From NCBI GenBank assembly GCA_019232985.1, contig JAFAMW010000058.1:62001-126000 (forward strand): DNA of 64,000 bases, written 5' to 3'. Positions within the stretch are counted from its first letter, which is position 1; each line of letters opens with the position of its first letter. The position numbers were made by a program, and so were the translations under genes. The DNA is from Roseateles sp. GTDB taxonomy: Bacteria > Pseudomonadota > Gammaproteobacteria > Burkholderiales > Burkholderiaceae. The notes under the pieces were generated by a model. That model had not been told where the DNA came from and did not search any database. It saw only the letters and a program-made list of their open reading frames with translations. Positions 30,064 to 38,651 of the stretch are shown here, one piece after another.

Positions 30064-30807
30064 TCATTGCCCCTGCCCCAACCGCTCGGCGAGCCGCTCG
30101 GGCAGGCCGGCCGCGCGGATCGTCGCGGCGGCCGCGTCGACGTCGTAGGGCACGCGCTGGAAGCGCAGGCTCGACGCGGCATGGTCGAACAGCGCGTAGC
30201 AGGCCGCCGGGTTGCCGTCGCGCGGCTGGCCGCAGGCGCCCGGGATCACGAGCCATTGGCGGTGCGTCAGCAGCGGGATGTCGACGCCGGGCGCGGGGCT
30301 GAAGTCGCCGGCCTTGCCGGTGCCCGACAGGTGGTAGAGCATCGGCTCGTGCATATGGCCGCAGAAGGTGTAGCGCGCCTGCGTGGCCTGGAGGCTGCGC
30401 ATGGCCTCCATGCGGCCGAGGATATAGGCCCAGCCGCCGGGTGCGAACGCGTTCGCGTGGACGAACAGGCAGTCCTCGAGCTGCCTCGACAGCGGCAGCT
30501 CGGCGAGGAAGCGCTGCTGCGCGGGCGTCAGCTGCTCGCGCGTCCAGTCGAGCGCGAGCCGCGCGTTGCCGTGCATGGTGTCGGGCGCGAGGTTGACGGT
30601 GTAGTAGTCGTGGTTGCCCTGGACGACGACGGCGCCCTGGCCGGCGTAGTCGATCACGCGGTCGACGACCCAGCCCGGGTCGCCGCCGTAGCCGACCAGG
30701 TCGCCGAGGAACACGTACTGCGTCGCGCCGGCCTCGCGCGCGTGGCGCAGCACGGCGTCGAGCGCCTGGCGGTTCGAGTGGATGTCGGAGATCAGCGCGA
30801 GTTTCAT
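30064..30807 (-). CDS. Calcineurin-like metallophosphoesterase
   Basis: A 247-residue phosphoesterase (MPP superfamily, YfcE/PrpE-like size). Metal-binding motifs are visible: DIHSN at about 8-12, GDLVGYGGD, GNHDYY and FCGHMHEP. ATG at 30807 gives the family start MKLALISDIHS. It is the first gene of the three-gene minus-strand operon with the kinase/Usp fusion. It could be the cognate phosphatase or act on a small molecule; the sequence does not decide. Confidence 0.88.
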   Translation of the reverse strand: MKLALISDIHSNRQALDAVLRHAREAGATQYVFLGDLVGYGGDPGWVVDRVIDYAGQGAVVVQGNHDYYTVNLAPDTMHGNARLALDWTREQLTPAQQRFLAELPLSRQLEDCLFVHANAFAPGGWAYILGRMEAMRSLQATQARYTFCGHMHEPMLYHLSGTGKAGDFSPAPGVDIPLLTHRQWLVIPGACGQPRDGNPAACYALFDHAASSLRFQRVPYDVDAAAATIRAAGLPERLAERLGQGQ

Positions 30808-30835
30808 GGCCTTCAGGCTGCGGAAGTACCGGCTT

Positions 30836-31801
30836 TCATCCGATTCTCCCCAGCAAAAGGTACTCCATGAGTGCCTTTTGCACATGCATTCTGTTTTCCG
30901 CCTCGTCCCAGACGACCGACTGCGGCCCGTCGATCACGTCGGCCGCGACCTCCTCGCCGCGGTGCGCGGGCAGGCAGTGCATGAACAGCGCGTCGGGCTT
31001 GGCCGCGGCCATCATCTCGGCGTCGACGCACCAGTCGGCGAAGGCCTTGCGGCGCGCCTCGTTCTCGGCCTCGAAGCCCATGCTGGTCCAGACGTCGGTC
31101 GTCACGAGATCGGCGCCGCGGCACGCGTCCATCGGGTCCTTGAAGACCTTGTAGCAGGCCGCGTCGGCGCGCACGCCGGCGACGGCCGGGTCGACCTCGT
31201 AGCCGCCCGGCGTGCTCACGTGCACGGTGAAGCCGAGGATCTCGGCCGCCTGCAGCCAGGTGTTGGCCATATTGTTGCCATCACCGACCCAGGCGACGAC
31301 GCGGCCCTTCAGGCAGTCCATGTCGATCGCGCCGCGCCGGTCCATGCCGCGCTGCTCAATGAAGGTGAACAGGTCGGCGAGGATCTGGCACGGGTGGTAC
31401 TCGTTCGTGAGGCCGTTGATGACCGGCACGCGCGAATGCGCGGCGAAGCGCTCGAGCTTGCTCTGCTCGAAGGTGCGGATCATCACGATGTCGACCATGC
31501 GGCTGATCACGCGCGCGCTGTCCTCGACCGGCTCGGCGCGGCCGAGCTGGCTGTCGCCGGTCGTCAGGTGCACGACCGAGCCGCCCATCTGGTACATGCC
31601 GGCCTCGAAGCTCACGCGCGTGCGCGTGCTCGCCTTCTCGAAGATCATCGCGAGCGTGCGGTCGGCGAGCGGCTGGTACTTCTCGTAGTTCTTGAAGCGC
31701 CGCTTGATCGTTGCGGCGCGCTCGAACAGGTGCGCGTACTCCTCGGCGCGCAAGTCCTTGAACTGCAGGTAATGGCGCATCAGCGCGTTGCCCGGCTTCA
31801 T
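30836..31801 (-). CDS. argF: Ornithine carbamoyltransferase
   Basis: A 321-residue cytoplasmic enzyme making citrulline from ornithine and carbamoyl phosphate. The carbamoyl-phosphate loop STRTRVSFE begins at residue 58; HPCQ, GDGNNMANTW and MHCLPAHRGEEV are all present. ATG at 31801 overlaps the argD stop (ATGA). Together with argD it covers two steps of arginine synthesis. Confidence 0.96.
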   Translation of the reverse strand: MKPGNALMRHYLQFKDLRAEEYAHLFERAATIKRRFKNYEKYQPLADRTLAMIFEKASTRTRVSFEAGMYQMGGSVVHLTTGDSQLGRAEPVEDSARVISRMVDIVMIRTFEQSKLERFAAHSRVPVINGLTNEYHPCQILADLFTFIEQRGMDRRGAIDMDCLKGRVVAWVGDGNNMANTWLQAAEILGFTVHVSTPGGYEVDPAVAGVRADAACYKVFKDPMDACRGADLVTTDVWTSMGFEAENEARRKAFADWCVDAEMMAAAKPDALFMHCLPAHRGEEVAADVIDGPQSVVWDEAENRMHVQKALMEYLLLGRIG

Positions 31802-32997
31802 GGCTGGGGCTCCGCGAGAAAGGCCTTGACGAGCGGCACGAGCCGCGCGACGACCTCGTCGGCCTCGGCCGGCGTCATGATCAGCGCGGGCAGCAGGCGG
31901 ATCACGCGGTCGGCCGTGACGCTGATCAAGAGGCCGGCCTCGGCCGCACGACCGAGCAGGGCACCCGCCGGTCGGTCGAGCGCGATGCCCATCATCAGGC
32001 CCTGGCCGCGGATCTCGACGACGCCGGGCTCGTCCTTGAACGCGGCGGCGAAGGCGGACTTCAGGTGCTCGCCGATCGCGGCCGCGTTCGCGAGCAGGCC
32101 GTCTTCTTCCATCACGCGCAGCGTCTCGACGCCCGCGCGCATCGCGAGCGGGTTGCCGCCGAAGGTCGTGCCATGGTTGCCGGCCTGCATCACGTGGGCC
32201 GCGCGCGGGCCGCAGACGACGGCGCCGATCGGCACGCCCGAGCCGAGGCCCTTCGCGAGCGGCATCACGTCGGGCTGGATGCCGGCCCATTGGTGGGCGA
32301 ACCACTTGCCGGTGCGGCCGATGCCGCACTGGACCTCGTCGAGCATCAGCAGCAGGTCGCGCGCGTCGGCGACGCGGCGCAGGCCCTGCAGGAACTCGAT
32401 GCGCGCGGGGTTGATGCCGCCTTCGCCCTGGATCGTCTCGAGGAAGATCGCCGTCACGTTCGGGTGCGCGTCGAGCGCGGCCTCGACGGCCGCGAGCTCG
32501 TTCAGCGGCGCGCGCACGAAGCCCGGCACGAGCGGGCCGAAGCCGGCCTGGATCTTCGGGTTCGCGGTGGCCGACAGCGTCGCGAGCGAGCGGCCGTGGA
32601 AGGCCCCTTCGAACACGAGGATCTCGGGCGCGGGATTGCCGCGGTCGTGGCCGAACTTGCGCGCGATCTTGATCGCGGCCTCGTTCGCCTCGAGTCCGCT
32701 ATTGCAGAAGAAAGCGTTGACGAGACCCGACACCTCGCAGAGCTTGGCGGCGAGCTGCTCCTGCAGCGGCACCTGGTAGTAGTTGCTGCAGTGGATCAGC
32801 TTCGCGACCTGGTCCTGCAGCGCCGCCACGAGCTGCGGGTGCTTGTGCCCGAGCGTGTTGACGGCGATGCCGGCCAGCGCGTCGAGGTATCGTCGTCCGG
32901 ACGTGTCCCAGACCCAGCAGCCTTCGCCGTGCGACAGGGCAAAGGGCAGGCGGCCGTAGGTTTGCATCACGTGGGGATCAGACGGCAGGGCGTTCAT
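31798..32997 (-). CDS. argD: Acetylornithine/succinyldiaminopimelate aminotransferase
   Basis: A 399-residue class III aminotransferase. FFCNSGLEANEAAIKIAR is the family signature, and the PLP lysine is in MPLAKGLGSGVPIGA. It is the first gene of an argD-argF operon, divergent from a DUF3579 gene. It acts in arginine synthesis and possibly lysine synthesis. Confidence 0.95.
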   Translation of the reverse strand: MNALPSDPHVMQTYGRLPFALSHGEGCWVWDTSGRRYLDALAGIAVNTLGHKHPQLVAALQDQVAKLIHCSNYYQVPLQEQLAAKLCEVSGLVNAFFCNSGLEANEAAIKIARKFGHDRGNPAPEILVFEGAFHGRSLATLSATANPKIQAGFGPLVPGFVRAPLNELAAVEAALDAHPNVTAIFLETIQGEGGINPARIEFLQGLRRVADARDLLLMLDEVQCGIGRTGKWFAHQWAGIQPDVMPLAKGLGSGVPIGAVVCGPRAAHVMQAGNHGTTFGGNPLAMRAGVETLRVMEEDGLLANAAAIGEHLKSAFAAAFKDEPGVVEIRGQGLMMGIALDRPAGALLGRAAEAGLLISVTADRVIRLLPALIMTPAEADEVVARLVPLVKAFLAEPQP

Positions 32998-33142
32998 CTC
33001 GACTTTCGCTGAGGGTTGAGGGTGGGTGAGCGGTCGATTCTAGGGTTTGCGCGGCCGCCGGCGGCGCCGGTCCGGCCGCGGGTCAGGCCAAGGTGTCGGT
33101 AGGGTCTAACCGTGCGCTTGTACTGACTTGGAAACCCCTGAC

Positions 33143-33159
33143 GTGCTGCGGCGCAGCAC
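33143..33159. promoter_or_regulatory. Small perfect hairpin upstream of DUF3579 gene
   Basis: GTGCTGC-GGC-GCAGCAC, a 7-bp perfect dyad 25 bp before the ATG at 33184, in the argD/DUF3579 divergent spacer. It could be an operator or a leader hairpin. No protein can be assigned. Confidence 0.35.
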
Positions 33160-33183
33160 ATCGCAGGCACAATAGAGCCCGCA

Positions 33184-33519
33184 ATGAGTGAGCCCGCCAC
33201 CCGCCCCAAGCCGCGCGAAGTCTTTATCCAGGGCCTGACCCTGGAGGGCCGGACCTTCCGCCCGAGCGACTGGGCCGAGCGCCTGGCCGGCGCGATGTCC
33301 TGCTTCCGCCCCGGCATGCGCAGCGGGCCCGGCGCGCATATCGGCTACTCGCCGTACTGCGTGCCGCGCGTGATCAACGGCGTCAAATGCGTGATCGTCA
33401 ACGAGGCGCTGCGCGAGATCGAGCCGATGGCCTGGGACTTCGTCATGAATTTCGCGCGCGACAACAAGCTGCAAGTCGCCGAGGCCTGCCTGCTGCCCGA
33501 CGGCCCGCCCAAGGATTGA
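33184..33519 (+). CDS. DUF3579 family protein
   Basis: A 111-residue protein recognised by the conserved core FIQGLTLEGRTFRPSDWAERL and CVIVNEALREIEPMAWDFVM. The family is small and largely betaproteobacterial, with unknown function. Placement divergent from the argD-argF operon is common in the group (recalled knowledge, not checked here). There is no signal peptide and no membrane segment. Confidence 0.85.
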   Translation: MSEPATRPKPREVFIQGLTLEGRTFRPSDWAERLAGAMSCFRPGMRSGPGAHIGYSPYCVPRVINGVKCVIVNEALREIEPMAWDFVMNFARDNKLQVAEACLLPDGPPKD

Positions 33520-33662
33520 TCTGCGGCAATAAGTCGCCGTCCATCGCACTTCGTCCCCCCGGATCCGCGTGATCCCAGGTGCGCGCGGTCACGCGGCGCG
33601 TTTATGCTCGGCCCCGACGAGGCTGGGGGGCCTCCAAAGGCCTATCGAGGCGGGCGGAGCTG

Positions 33663-34676
33663 ATGCGGGAGTTGCGGACTTTCGAGGCATTGATCGAGCG
33701 CGGCGGCAGCCGCCTGCAGCGGCATTGCCTCGGCGAGGTCGAGGTTGGCGGTGCGCGCCTGCCGCTGCTCGCCGTGACCCTCGGCAACCCCGATCCCCGC
33801 GTGCCGGCCGTCGGCTTCTTCGGCGGCGTCCACGGGCTCGAGCGCATCGGCGCCGAGGTCGTGCTCGCCTACCTGGCCCAGATCGTCGCGCGCCTGCGCT
33901 GGGACGCGGGCCTGCACTGGCTGCTCGAGTCGCTGCGCATCGTGTTCATGCCGCTCGTGAACCCGGGCGGCGTGCTGCGCGGCACGCGCGCGAACCCGCA
34001 GGGCGTCGACCTGATGCGCAACGCGCCGGTCGAGGCCGCGGGTGCGGTGCCGCTGCTCGGCGGCCAGCGCCTGAGCGCCTGGCTGCCCTGGTACCGCGGC
34101 GCGGCCGGCGGCGCGATGCAGGCCGAGAGCCAGGCGCTGTGCGGCCTCGTCGAGCGCGAGCTGCTGAGCCACGAGCGCGCGATCGCGGTCGACTGCCATT
34201 CGGGCTTCGGCCTGCGCGACCGCATCTGGTTCCCCTACGCCCATACGGCGCGGCCGGTGCCGCACCTGGCCGAGATCCACGCGCTGTGCGAGCTGCTCGA
34301 CGAGACCCACGCCCAGCACCGCTACGTGTTCGAGCCGCAGAGCCGCCAGTACCTGACCCATGGCGACCTCTGGGACCATCTGTACCTGCGCGCCTGCGCG
34401 GCGCCGACGCGCGTGCTGTTGCCGCTGACGCTCGAGATGGGCTCCTGGCTGTGGGTCAAGAAGAACCCGCGCCAGCTGTTCTCGCGCGTCGGCCTGTTCA
34501 ACCCGGGCCTGCCGCACCGGCGCGCGCGCGTGCTGCGCCAGCACCTGGCCTGGCTCGACTTCATCACCCAGGCCGCCGCGAACATGCCGCGCTGGCTGCC
34601 CGAGGGCGCCGCACGCGCGCACCACGAGGAGCGCGCGCTTGCGCGCTGGTACCGGCGCCGGGAGGCCGCGGCATGA
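33663..34676 (+). CDS. M14-family zinc carboxypeptidase
   Basis: A 337-residue protein of the M14 family. Zinc ligands are visible in GGVHGLERIG (HxxE) and in the later VDCHSGFGLRDRIWFPY; LTLEMGSWLW may hold the general-base glutamate. There is no signal peptide, so it acts in the cytoplasm. ATG at 33663 has GGAG about six bases upstream; an in-frame start at 33579 has no such site. Its stop overlaps the start of the following hydrolase (ATGA), so the two are coupled. The substrate may be a peptide or an amide; it is unknown. Confidence 0.82.
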   Translation: MRELRTFEALIERGGSRLQRHCLGEVEVGGARLPLLAVTLGNPDPRVPAVGFFGGVHGLERIGAEVVLAYLAQIVARLRWDAGLHWLLESLRIVFMPLVNPGGVLRGTRANPQGVDLMRNAPVEAAGAVPLLGGQRLSAWLPWYRGAAGGAMQAESQALCGLVERELLSHERAIAVDCHSGFGLRDRIWFPYAHTARPVPHLAEIHALCELLDETHAQHRYVFEPQSRQYLTHGDLWDHLYLRACAAPTRVLLPLTLEMGSWLWVKKNPRQLFSRVGLFNPGLPHRRARVLRQHLAWLDFITQAAANMPRWLPEGAARAHHEERALARWYRRREAAA

Positions 34677-35485
34677 GCGCCGTCGTCGACCCGAAGCCGA
34701 ACGCCGCGCCGACCTGGGTGCTGCTGCGCGGCCTGTCGCGCGAGAGCGGCCATTGGGGCAGCTTCCCGCGCGTGCTCGAGACCGTGCTCGGCGGCGCCGA
34801 GAACGGCGCGCGCCTTGTCATGCTCGACCTGCCCGGCAACGGCAGCCTGTACCGCGAGACCAGCCCGACCCAGGTGCCCGAGCTCGTCGCGCGCTGCCGC
34901 GCCGAGCTCGCGCGCCAGGGCGTCGTGGGCCCCGTGCACCTGCTCGCGATGTCGCTCGGCGCGATGGTCGCGGCCGACTGGTCGCGGCGCTTCCCGAAGG
35001 AGGTCGCGGGCGCCGTGCTGATCAACACGAGCCTGCGCCCGTTCAGCCCGTTCTACCGGCGCCTGCGGCCGATGAACTACCTGACGCTGATGCTGCTGAG
35101 CCTCTCCCGCCTGGGCACGCGCCAGCGCGAGTCCAAGGTGCTCGCGATGACGACGCGCCTGCTGCCCGACCCCGACGCGGTGCTCGACGCCTGGGTCGCG
35201 CTGCAGCTGCGCCACCCGGTGCGCGTGCTCAATATCGTGCGCCAGCTGCTCGCCGCGCTGCGCTACCGCGCGAGCGCGGCGCGGCCCGAGGTGCCGATGC
35301 TGCTGCTGTGCAGCCAGGCCGACGGCCTCGTCGACTGGCGCTGCTCGCAGGCGATCAGCCGCGCCTGGGGCGCGCCGCTGCGCCTGCACACCAAGGCGGG
35401 CCACGACCTGCCGCTCGACGACGGCCCCTGGGTCGCCCGGGCGGTCGCGGAGTGGCTCAGGGCTTTGGGCGGGTTGCCGGCCTGA
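34673..35485 (+). CDS. Alpha/beta-fold hydrolase
   Basis: A 270-residue cytoplasmic alpha/beta hydrolase. The nucleophile elbow reads AMSLGAM, a variant of GxSxG with Ala in the first position. The acid is probably Asp in CSQADGLVDW and the base His in TKAGHDLPLDDGPW. WVLLRGLSRESGHWGSF at the N-terminus would form the oxyanion region. It is coupled to the M14 peptidase. The substrate is unknown. Confidence 0.82.
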   Translation: MSAVVDPKPNAAPTWVLLRGLSRESGHWGSFPRVLETVLGGAENGARLVMLDLPGNGSLYRETSPTQVPELVARCRAELARQGVVGPVHLLAMSLGAMVAADWSRRFPKEVAGAVLINTSLRPFSPFYRRLRPMNYLTLMLLSLSRLGTRQRESKVLAMTTRLLPDPDAVLDAWVALQLRHPVRVLNIVRQLLAALRYRASAARPEVPMLLLCSQADGLVDWRCSQAISRAWGAPLRLHTKAGHDLPLDDGPWVARAVAEWLRALGGLPA

Positions 35486-35552
35486 GTGGTCCGGCTGCCC
35501 CCGTAGCCCCGGCACGCTCGGTCTATGCAGTCACTGCGGACCCAGAAAAGAA

Positions 35553-35577
35553 CAAGGCCCGCTGAAAGCGGGCCTTG
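35553..35577 (-). terminator. Rho-independent terminator of rpsT
   Basis: On the minus strand there is a 10-bp GC stem CAAGGCCCGC/GCGGGCCTTG with a 5-base loop, followed by TTCTTTT. It lies 26 bp after the rpsT stop. It may also serve the convergent hydrolase transcript. Confidence 0.8.
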
Positions 35578-35603
35578 CGGATTCTTTGCACCTAACTGGT
35601 CAT

Positions 35604-35897
35604 TCAGGCGGCGAGCGCCTTGATCTTGGCCGACAGGCGGCTCTTGTGGCGAGCAGCCTTGTTCTTGTGGAAGATGCCCTTGTCAGCGACCGAGTCGATC
35701 ACGGCCTGGGCGCTCTTGAAGAGGTCGGCGGCCTTGGCCTTGTCGCCAGCGACAACGGCCTTTTGCACGTTCTTGATGACCGTGCGGAATTTGGAACGCA
35801 GCGCCGAGTTGGCGGCGTTGAGCTTGACGTCCTGGCGGGCGCGCTTGCGACCGGAGGCCAGACGGACGGTCTTCTTGGCTTTGGAGCTAGTTGCCAT
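35604..35897 (-). CDS. rpsT: 30S ribosomal protein S20
   Basis: A 97-residue basic protein with the family pattern [19 protein letters not shown] ... [14 protein letters not shown] ... [20 protein letters not shown]. It binds 16S rRNA early in 30S assembly. ATG at 35897; it is a single-gene transcript with its own promoter and terminator, divergent from murJ, as in many betaproteobacteria. Confidence 0.97.
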   Translation of the reverse strand: MATSSKAKKTVRLASGRKRARQDVKLNAANSALRSKFRTVIKNVQKAVVAGDKAKAADLFKSAQAVIDSVADKGIFHKNKAARHKSRLSAKIKALAA

Positions 35898-35931
35898 AAT
35901 TACTTGAACCCAGTTGGTGCAAAGACCGACG

Positions 35932-35937
35932 AGTATA
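35932..35937 (-). promoter_or_regulatory. -10 box of rpsT promoter
   Basis: TATACT on the minus strand, about 35 bp upstream of the rpsT ATG. The -35 region (around TTCCAA at 35955-35960) is weak. The position is right for a short-leader ribosomal protein promoter. Confidence 0.45.
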
Positions 35938-36043
35938 GCATCTATGTGGCGAAATTGGAAGGTATTGCGTGGCCTGTAACGGGCGGGGCCCATAATGCCG
36001 GACTTTTTGCGGGGCGCCGCCCCCGGCCTGCCCAGCCCGCCCT

Positions 36044-37594
36044 ATGAGCCTGTTCCGCGCCGCCTCGGTGATTTCCGCCCTGACCCTGGTCTCGCGCGTG
36101 GTCGGGCTGGTGCGCGAGCAGTTGCAGGCCGCGCTGTTCGGCGCGAACAGCGTGACCGACGCGTTCCTCGTCGCGTTTCGCATCCCCAACCTGCTGCGCC
36201 GCCTGTTCGGCGAGGGCGCGTTCTCGCAGGCCTTCGTGCCGGTGCTCGCGGCGACGCGCGCGAAGGAGGGCGACGCCGCGACGCGTGCGCTGATCGACGC
36301 CGCCACGACGGTGCTGACCTGGGCGCTCGCCGCGACCTGCGTGATCGGCGTCGTCGGCGCGCCGGTGCTGGTCTGGATGCTCGGCGCGGGCCTGCCGCGC
36401 GAGGCCTTCGGCGCCTCGGTCGTGATGACGCGCTGGATGTTCCCCTATATCGGCTGCATGTCGCTCGTCGCGCTGGCCGCGGGCGTGCTCAATACCTGGC
36501 GCCACTTCGCCGTGCCGGCGCTCACACCGGTGCTGCTGAACCTGTCGATGATCGCCTGCGGCTGGTGGCTCGCGCCGCGCTTCGAGCAATGGGGCTGGCC
36601 GCCGATCTACGCCTGGGCCGTCGGCGTGATGGTCGGCGGCGTGCTGCAGCTGCTCGTCCAGCTGCCTGCGATGGCGCGCATCGGCGTGCTGCCGCGCCTG
36701 CGCTCGCTGCGCGAAAGCTGGCGTCACCCAGGCGTGCAGCAGGTGCTGCGCCAGATGGCGCCGGCGCTGCTCGGCGTCGGCGTGGCCCAGATCTCGCTGC
36801 TGATCAACACCCAGGTCGCGCTGTGGATCAGCGCCGGCGCGGCCTCGTGGCTGACCTACGCCGACCGCCTGATGGAGTTCCCGACCGCGCTGCTCGGCGT
36901 CGCGCTCGGCGTCGTGATGACGCCGCAGCTCGCGGCCGCCCAGGCGCGCGGCGACGCGGCCGGCTACTCGGCGATGCTCGACATGGGCCTGCGCCTGACG
37001 CTGCTGTTCGCGCTGCCGAGCGCCGTCGCGCTCGGCGTGTTCGCGCTGCCGATGGTCGCCGTGCTGTACCAGCGCGGCGCGTTCCACCCGGTCGACGCGG
37101 TCAACACCAGCCACGCCGTGATGGGCTACGGCGCGGGCCTGCTCGGCCTCACCGGCATCAAGGTGCTCGCGCCGGGCTTCTACGCGCGCCAGGACACGCG
37201 CACGCCGGTCAAGGTGGCCGTCATGGTGCTCGTGCTCACCCAGCTGTTCAACCTGATCTTCGTGCCGCTGATCGGCGCGCCCGGGCTGTCGCTGTCGATC
37301 GGCCTGGGCGCGACGGCGAACGCGGGCCTGCTGCTGTTCGGCCTGCGCGCGCGCGGCAGCTACCGGGCGCGGCCCGGCTGGTGGCCGTTCGCGCTGCGCG
37401 TCGTCGGCGCGAGCGCGGCGATGGGCGCGTTCCAGTGGTGGGCGGCCGGCCGCTTCGAATGGATCGCCGAGCGCCACCACGAGCTGCACCGCGCGCTCGC
37501 GCTCGCCGGCTGCCTCGCGGCCTCGGCGGCGATCTATTTCGCCGTGCTGATCGCGAGCGGCCTCAAGCTGCGCGAGCTGCTGCGCCGCAGCTGA
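36044..37594 (+). CDS. murJ: Lipid II flippase MurJ
   Basis: A 516-residue MVF/MurJ-family polytopic protein with about 14 membrane segments. The N-terminus SVISALTLVSRVVGLVREQL and the FGANSVTDAFLVAFRIPNLL segment, which holds the conserved arginines of the substrate cavity, are diagnostic. It moves lipid II across the inner membrane for peptidoglycan synthesis. It is divergent from rpsT. Confidence 0.95.
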   Translation: MSLFRAASVISALTLVSRVVGLVREQLQAALFGANSVTDAFLVAFRIPNLLRRLFGEGAFSQAFVPVLAATRAKEGDAATRALIDAATTVLTWALAATCVIGVVGAPVLVWMLGAGLPREAFGASVVMTRWMFPYIGCMSLVALAAGVLNTWRHFAVPALTPVLLNLSMIACGWWLAPRFEQWGWPPIYAWAVGVMVGGVLQLLVQLPAMARIGVLPRLRSLRESWRHPGVQQVLRQMAPALLGVGVAQISLLINTQVALWISAGAASWLTYADRLMEFPTALLGVALGVVMTPQLAAAQARGDAAGYSAMLDMGLRLTLLFALPSAVALGVFALPMVAVLYQRGAFHPVDAVNTSHAVMGYGAGLLGLTGIKVLAPGFYARQDTRTPVKVAVMVLVLTQLFNLIFVPLIGAPGLSLSIGLGATANAGLLLFGLRARGSYRARPGWWPFALRVVGASAAMGAFQWWAAGRFEWIAERHHELHRALALAGCLAASAAIYFAVLIASGLKLRELLRRS

Positions 37595-37649
37595 GCCCGC
37601 GCCGCGCGCGCCGGGCGGCGCGCAAGCTTTGCGGCATACACTCGACGCC

Positions 37650-38522
37650 ATGTCGTCCCCGATCCGCCTGCACGCGCCGACGCCACTCGAATACTTCGCC
37701 ACGCTCGTGGCGGACGACGCCGAGCTGAACCTGCTCGAGGCGGCCGCGGCGATCGCCCAGATCGACTTCCCGGCGCTCGACGTGCAGTCTGTGCTCTCGG
37801 AGGTCGACCGCCTCGCGCTGCGCCTGAGCCAGCGCCTGCCGGCCGACGCGGGCGCGAGCCACAAGCTGCGCGCGCTCACGCGCTACTTCCACAACGAGCT
37901 CGGCTTCGCGGGCAACGTCAACAACTACTACGAGCGCGGCAACAGCTACGTCCACCATGTGCTCGCGACGCGCCGCGGCATCCCGATCACGCTCGCCGTG
38001 ATCTTCATGGAGCTCGCGAGCCAGATCGGCCTGCGCGTCAAGGGCATCGCGTTTCCCGGCCATTTCCTCGTCAAGCTGCGGATCGGCAGCGGCGAGGTCG
38101 TGATCGACCCGTTCACGGGCCAGTCGCTGTCGCGCCAGCGCCTCGACGAGCTGCTCCAGGCCTACCGCCAGGCGAGCGAGCTGCCGAGCGACGCCGAGCT
38201 GCCGGTCGAGCTGTTCCTGCAGGCCTGCTCGGCGCGCCTGATGCTCGCACGCATGCTGCGCAACCTCAAGGAAATCCACCGCGCGTCGGAGGACTGGCCG
38301 CGCCTGCTCGCCGTGCAGCAGCGCCTCGTGCTGCTGCTGCCGCAGGAGCCGGCCGAGCGGCGCGATCGCGGCCTCGCGCTCGAGGCGCTCGGCCATTGGC
38401 CGGCCGCCGCCGAGGACCTCACGCATTACCTGGCCGTGCAGGGCGACAACGCGCCCGACGGCCCGCAGCTGCGCGAGCGCATCGCGCGGCTGCGCGAGCT
38501 CGGCGGGCCGTCGATCCACTGA
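37650..38522 (+). CDS. SirB1-family transglutaminase-like/TPR protein
   Basis: A 290-residue protein of the SirB1 family. The segment NNYYERGNSYVHHVLATRRGIPITLAVIFMELA and GIAFPGHFLVKL are diagnostic of its transglutaminase-like domain, although the nucleophilic Cys position is replaced here by Ser in GNSYVHHVL. TPR-like helices follow (LMLARMLRNLKEIHRASEDWPRLL). ATG at 37650 is chosen over an upstream in-frame start lacking a ribosome site. The function is unknown. It follows murJ by 55 bp. Confidence 0.85.
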   Translation: MSSPIRLHAPTPLEYFATLVADDAELNLLEAAAAIAQIDFPALDVQSVLSEVDRLALRLSQRLPADAGASHKLRALTRYFHNELGFAGNVNNYYERGNSYVHHVLATRRGIPITLAVIFMELASQIGLRVKGIAFPGHFLVKLRIGSGEVVIDPFTGQSLSRQRLDELLQAYRQASELPSDAELPVELFLQACSARLMLARMLRNLKEIHRASEDWPRLLAVQQRLVLLLPQEPAERRDRGLALEALGHWPAAAEDLTHYLAVQGDNAPDGPQLRERIARLRELGGPSIH

Positions 38523-38541
38523 ACAGGCCTCGGCTTTACGC

Positions 38542-38581
38542 CGCCGCAACACGCGGCGTGCGCCGACCTCGGAAAACCGAG
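38542..38581. other. Two small hairpins before the MFS gene
   Basis: CGCCGC-AACAC-GCGGCG (38542-38558) and CTCGG-AAAA-CCGAG (38568-38581) lie in the 129-bp gap after the SirB1-like gene. They may end that transcript or be part of the leader of the next. A GGAGACAT ribosome site precedes the MFS ATG. Confidence 0.35.
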
Positions 38582-38651
38582 CTGGACCCGGCGGCCTCGC
38601 GCGGGAATATTCGTCGCTGCGGCGCGCCGCCCACGAATAGGAGACATCCCG

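Noticed and set aside
29981..30256. N-terminal extension of the kinase gene upstream of 29980
   Set aside because: The upstream frame runs through the dispersed repeat and the phosphatase gene; ATG at 29980 has a well-placed GAGGGG.
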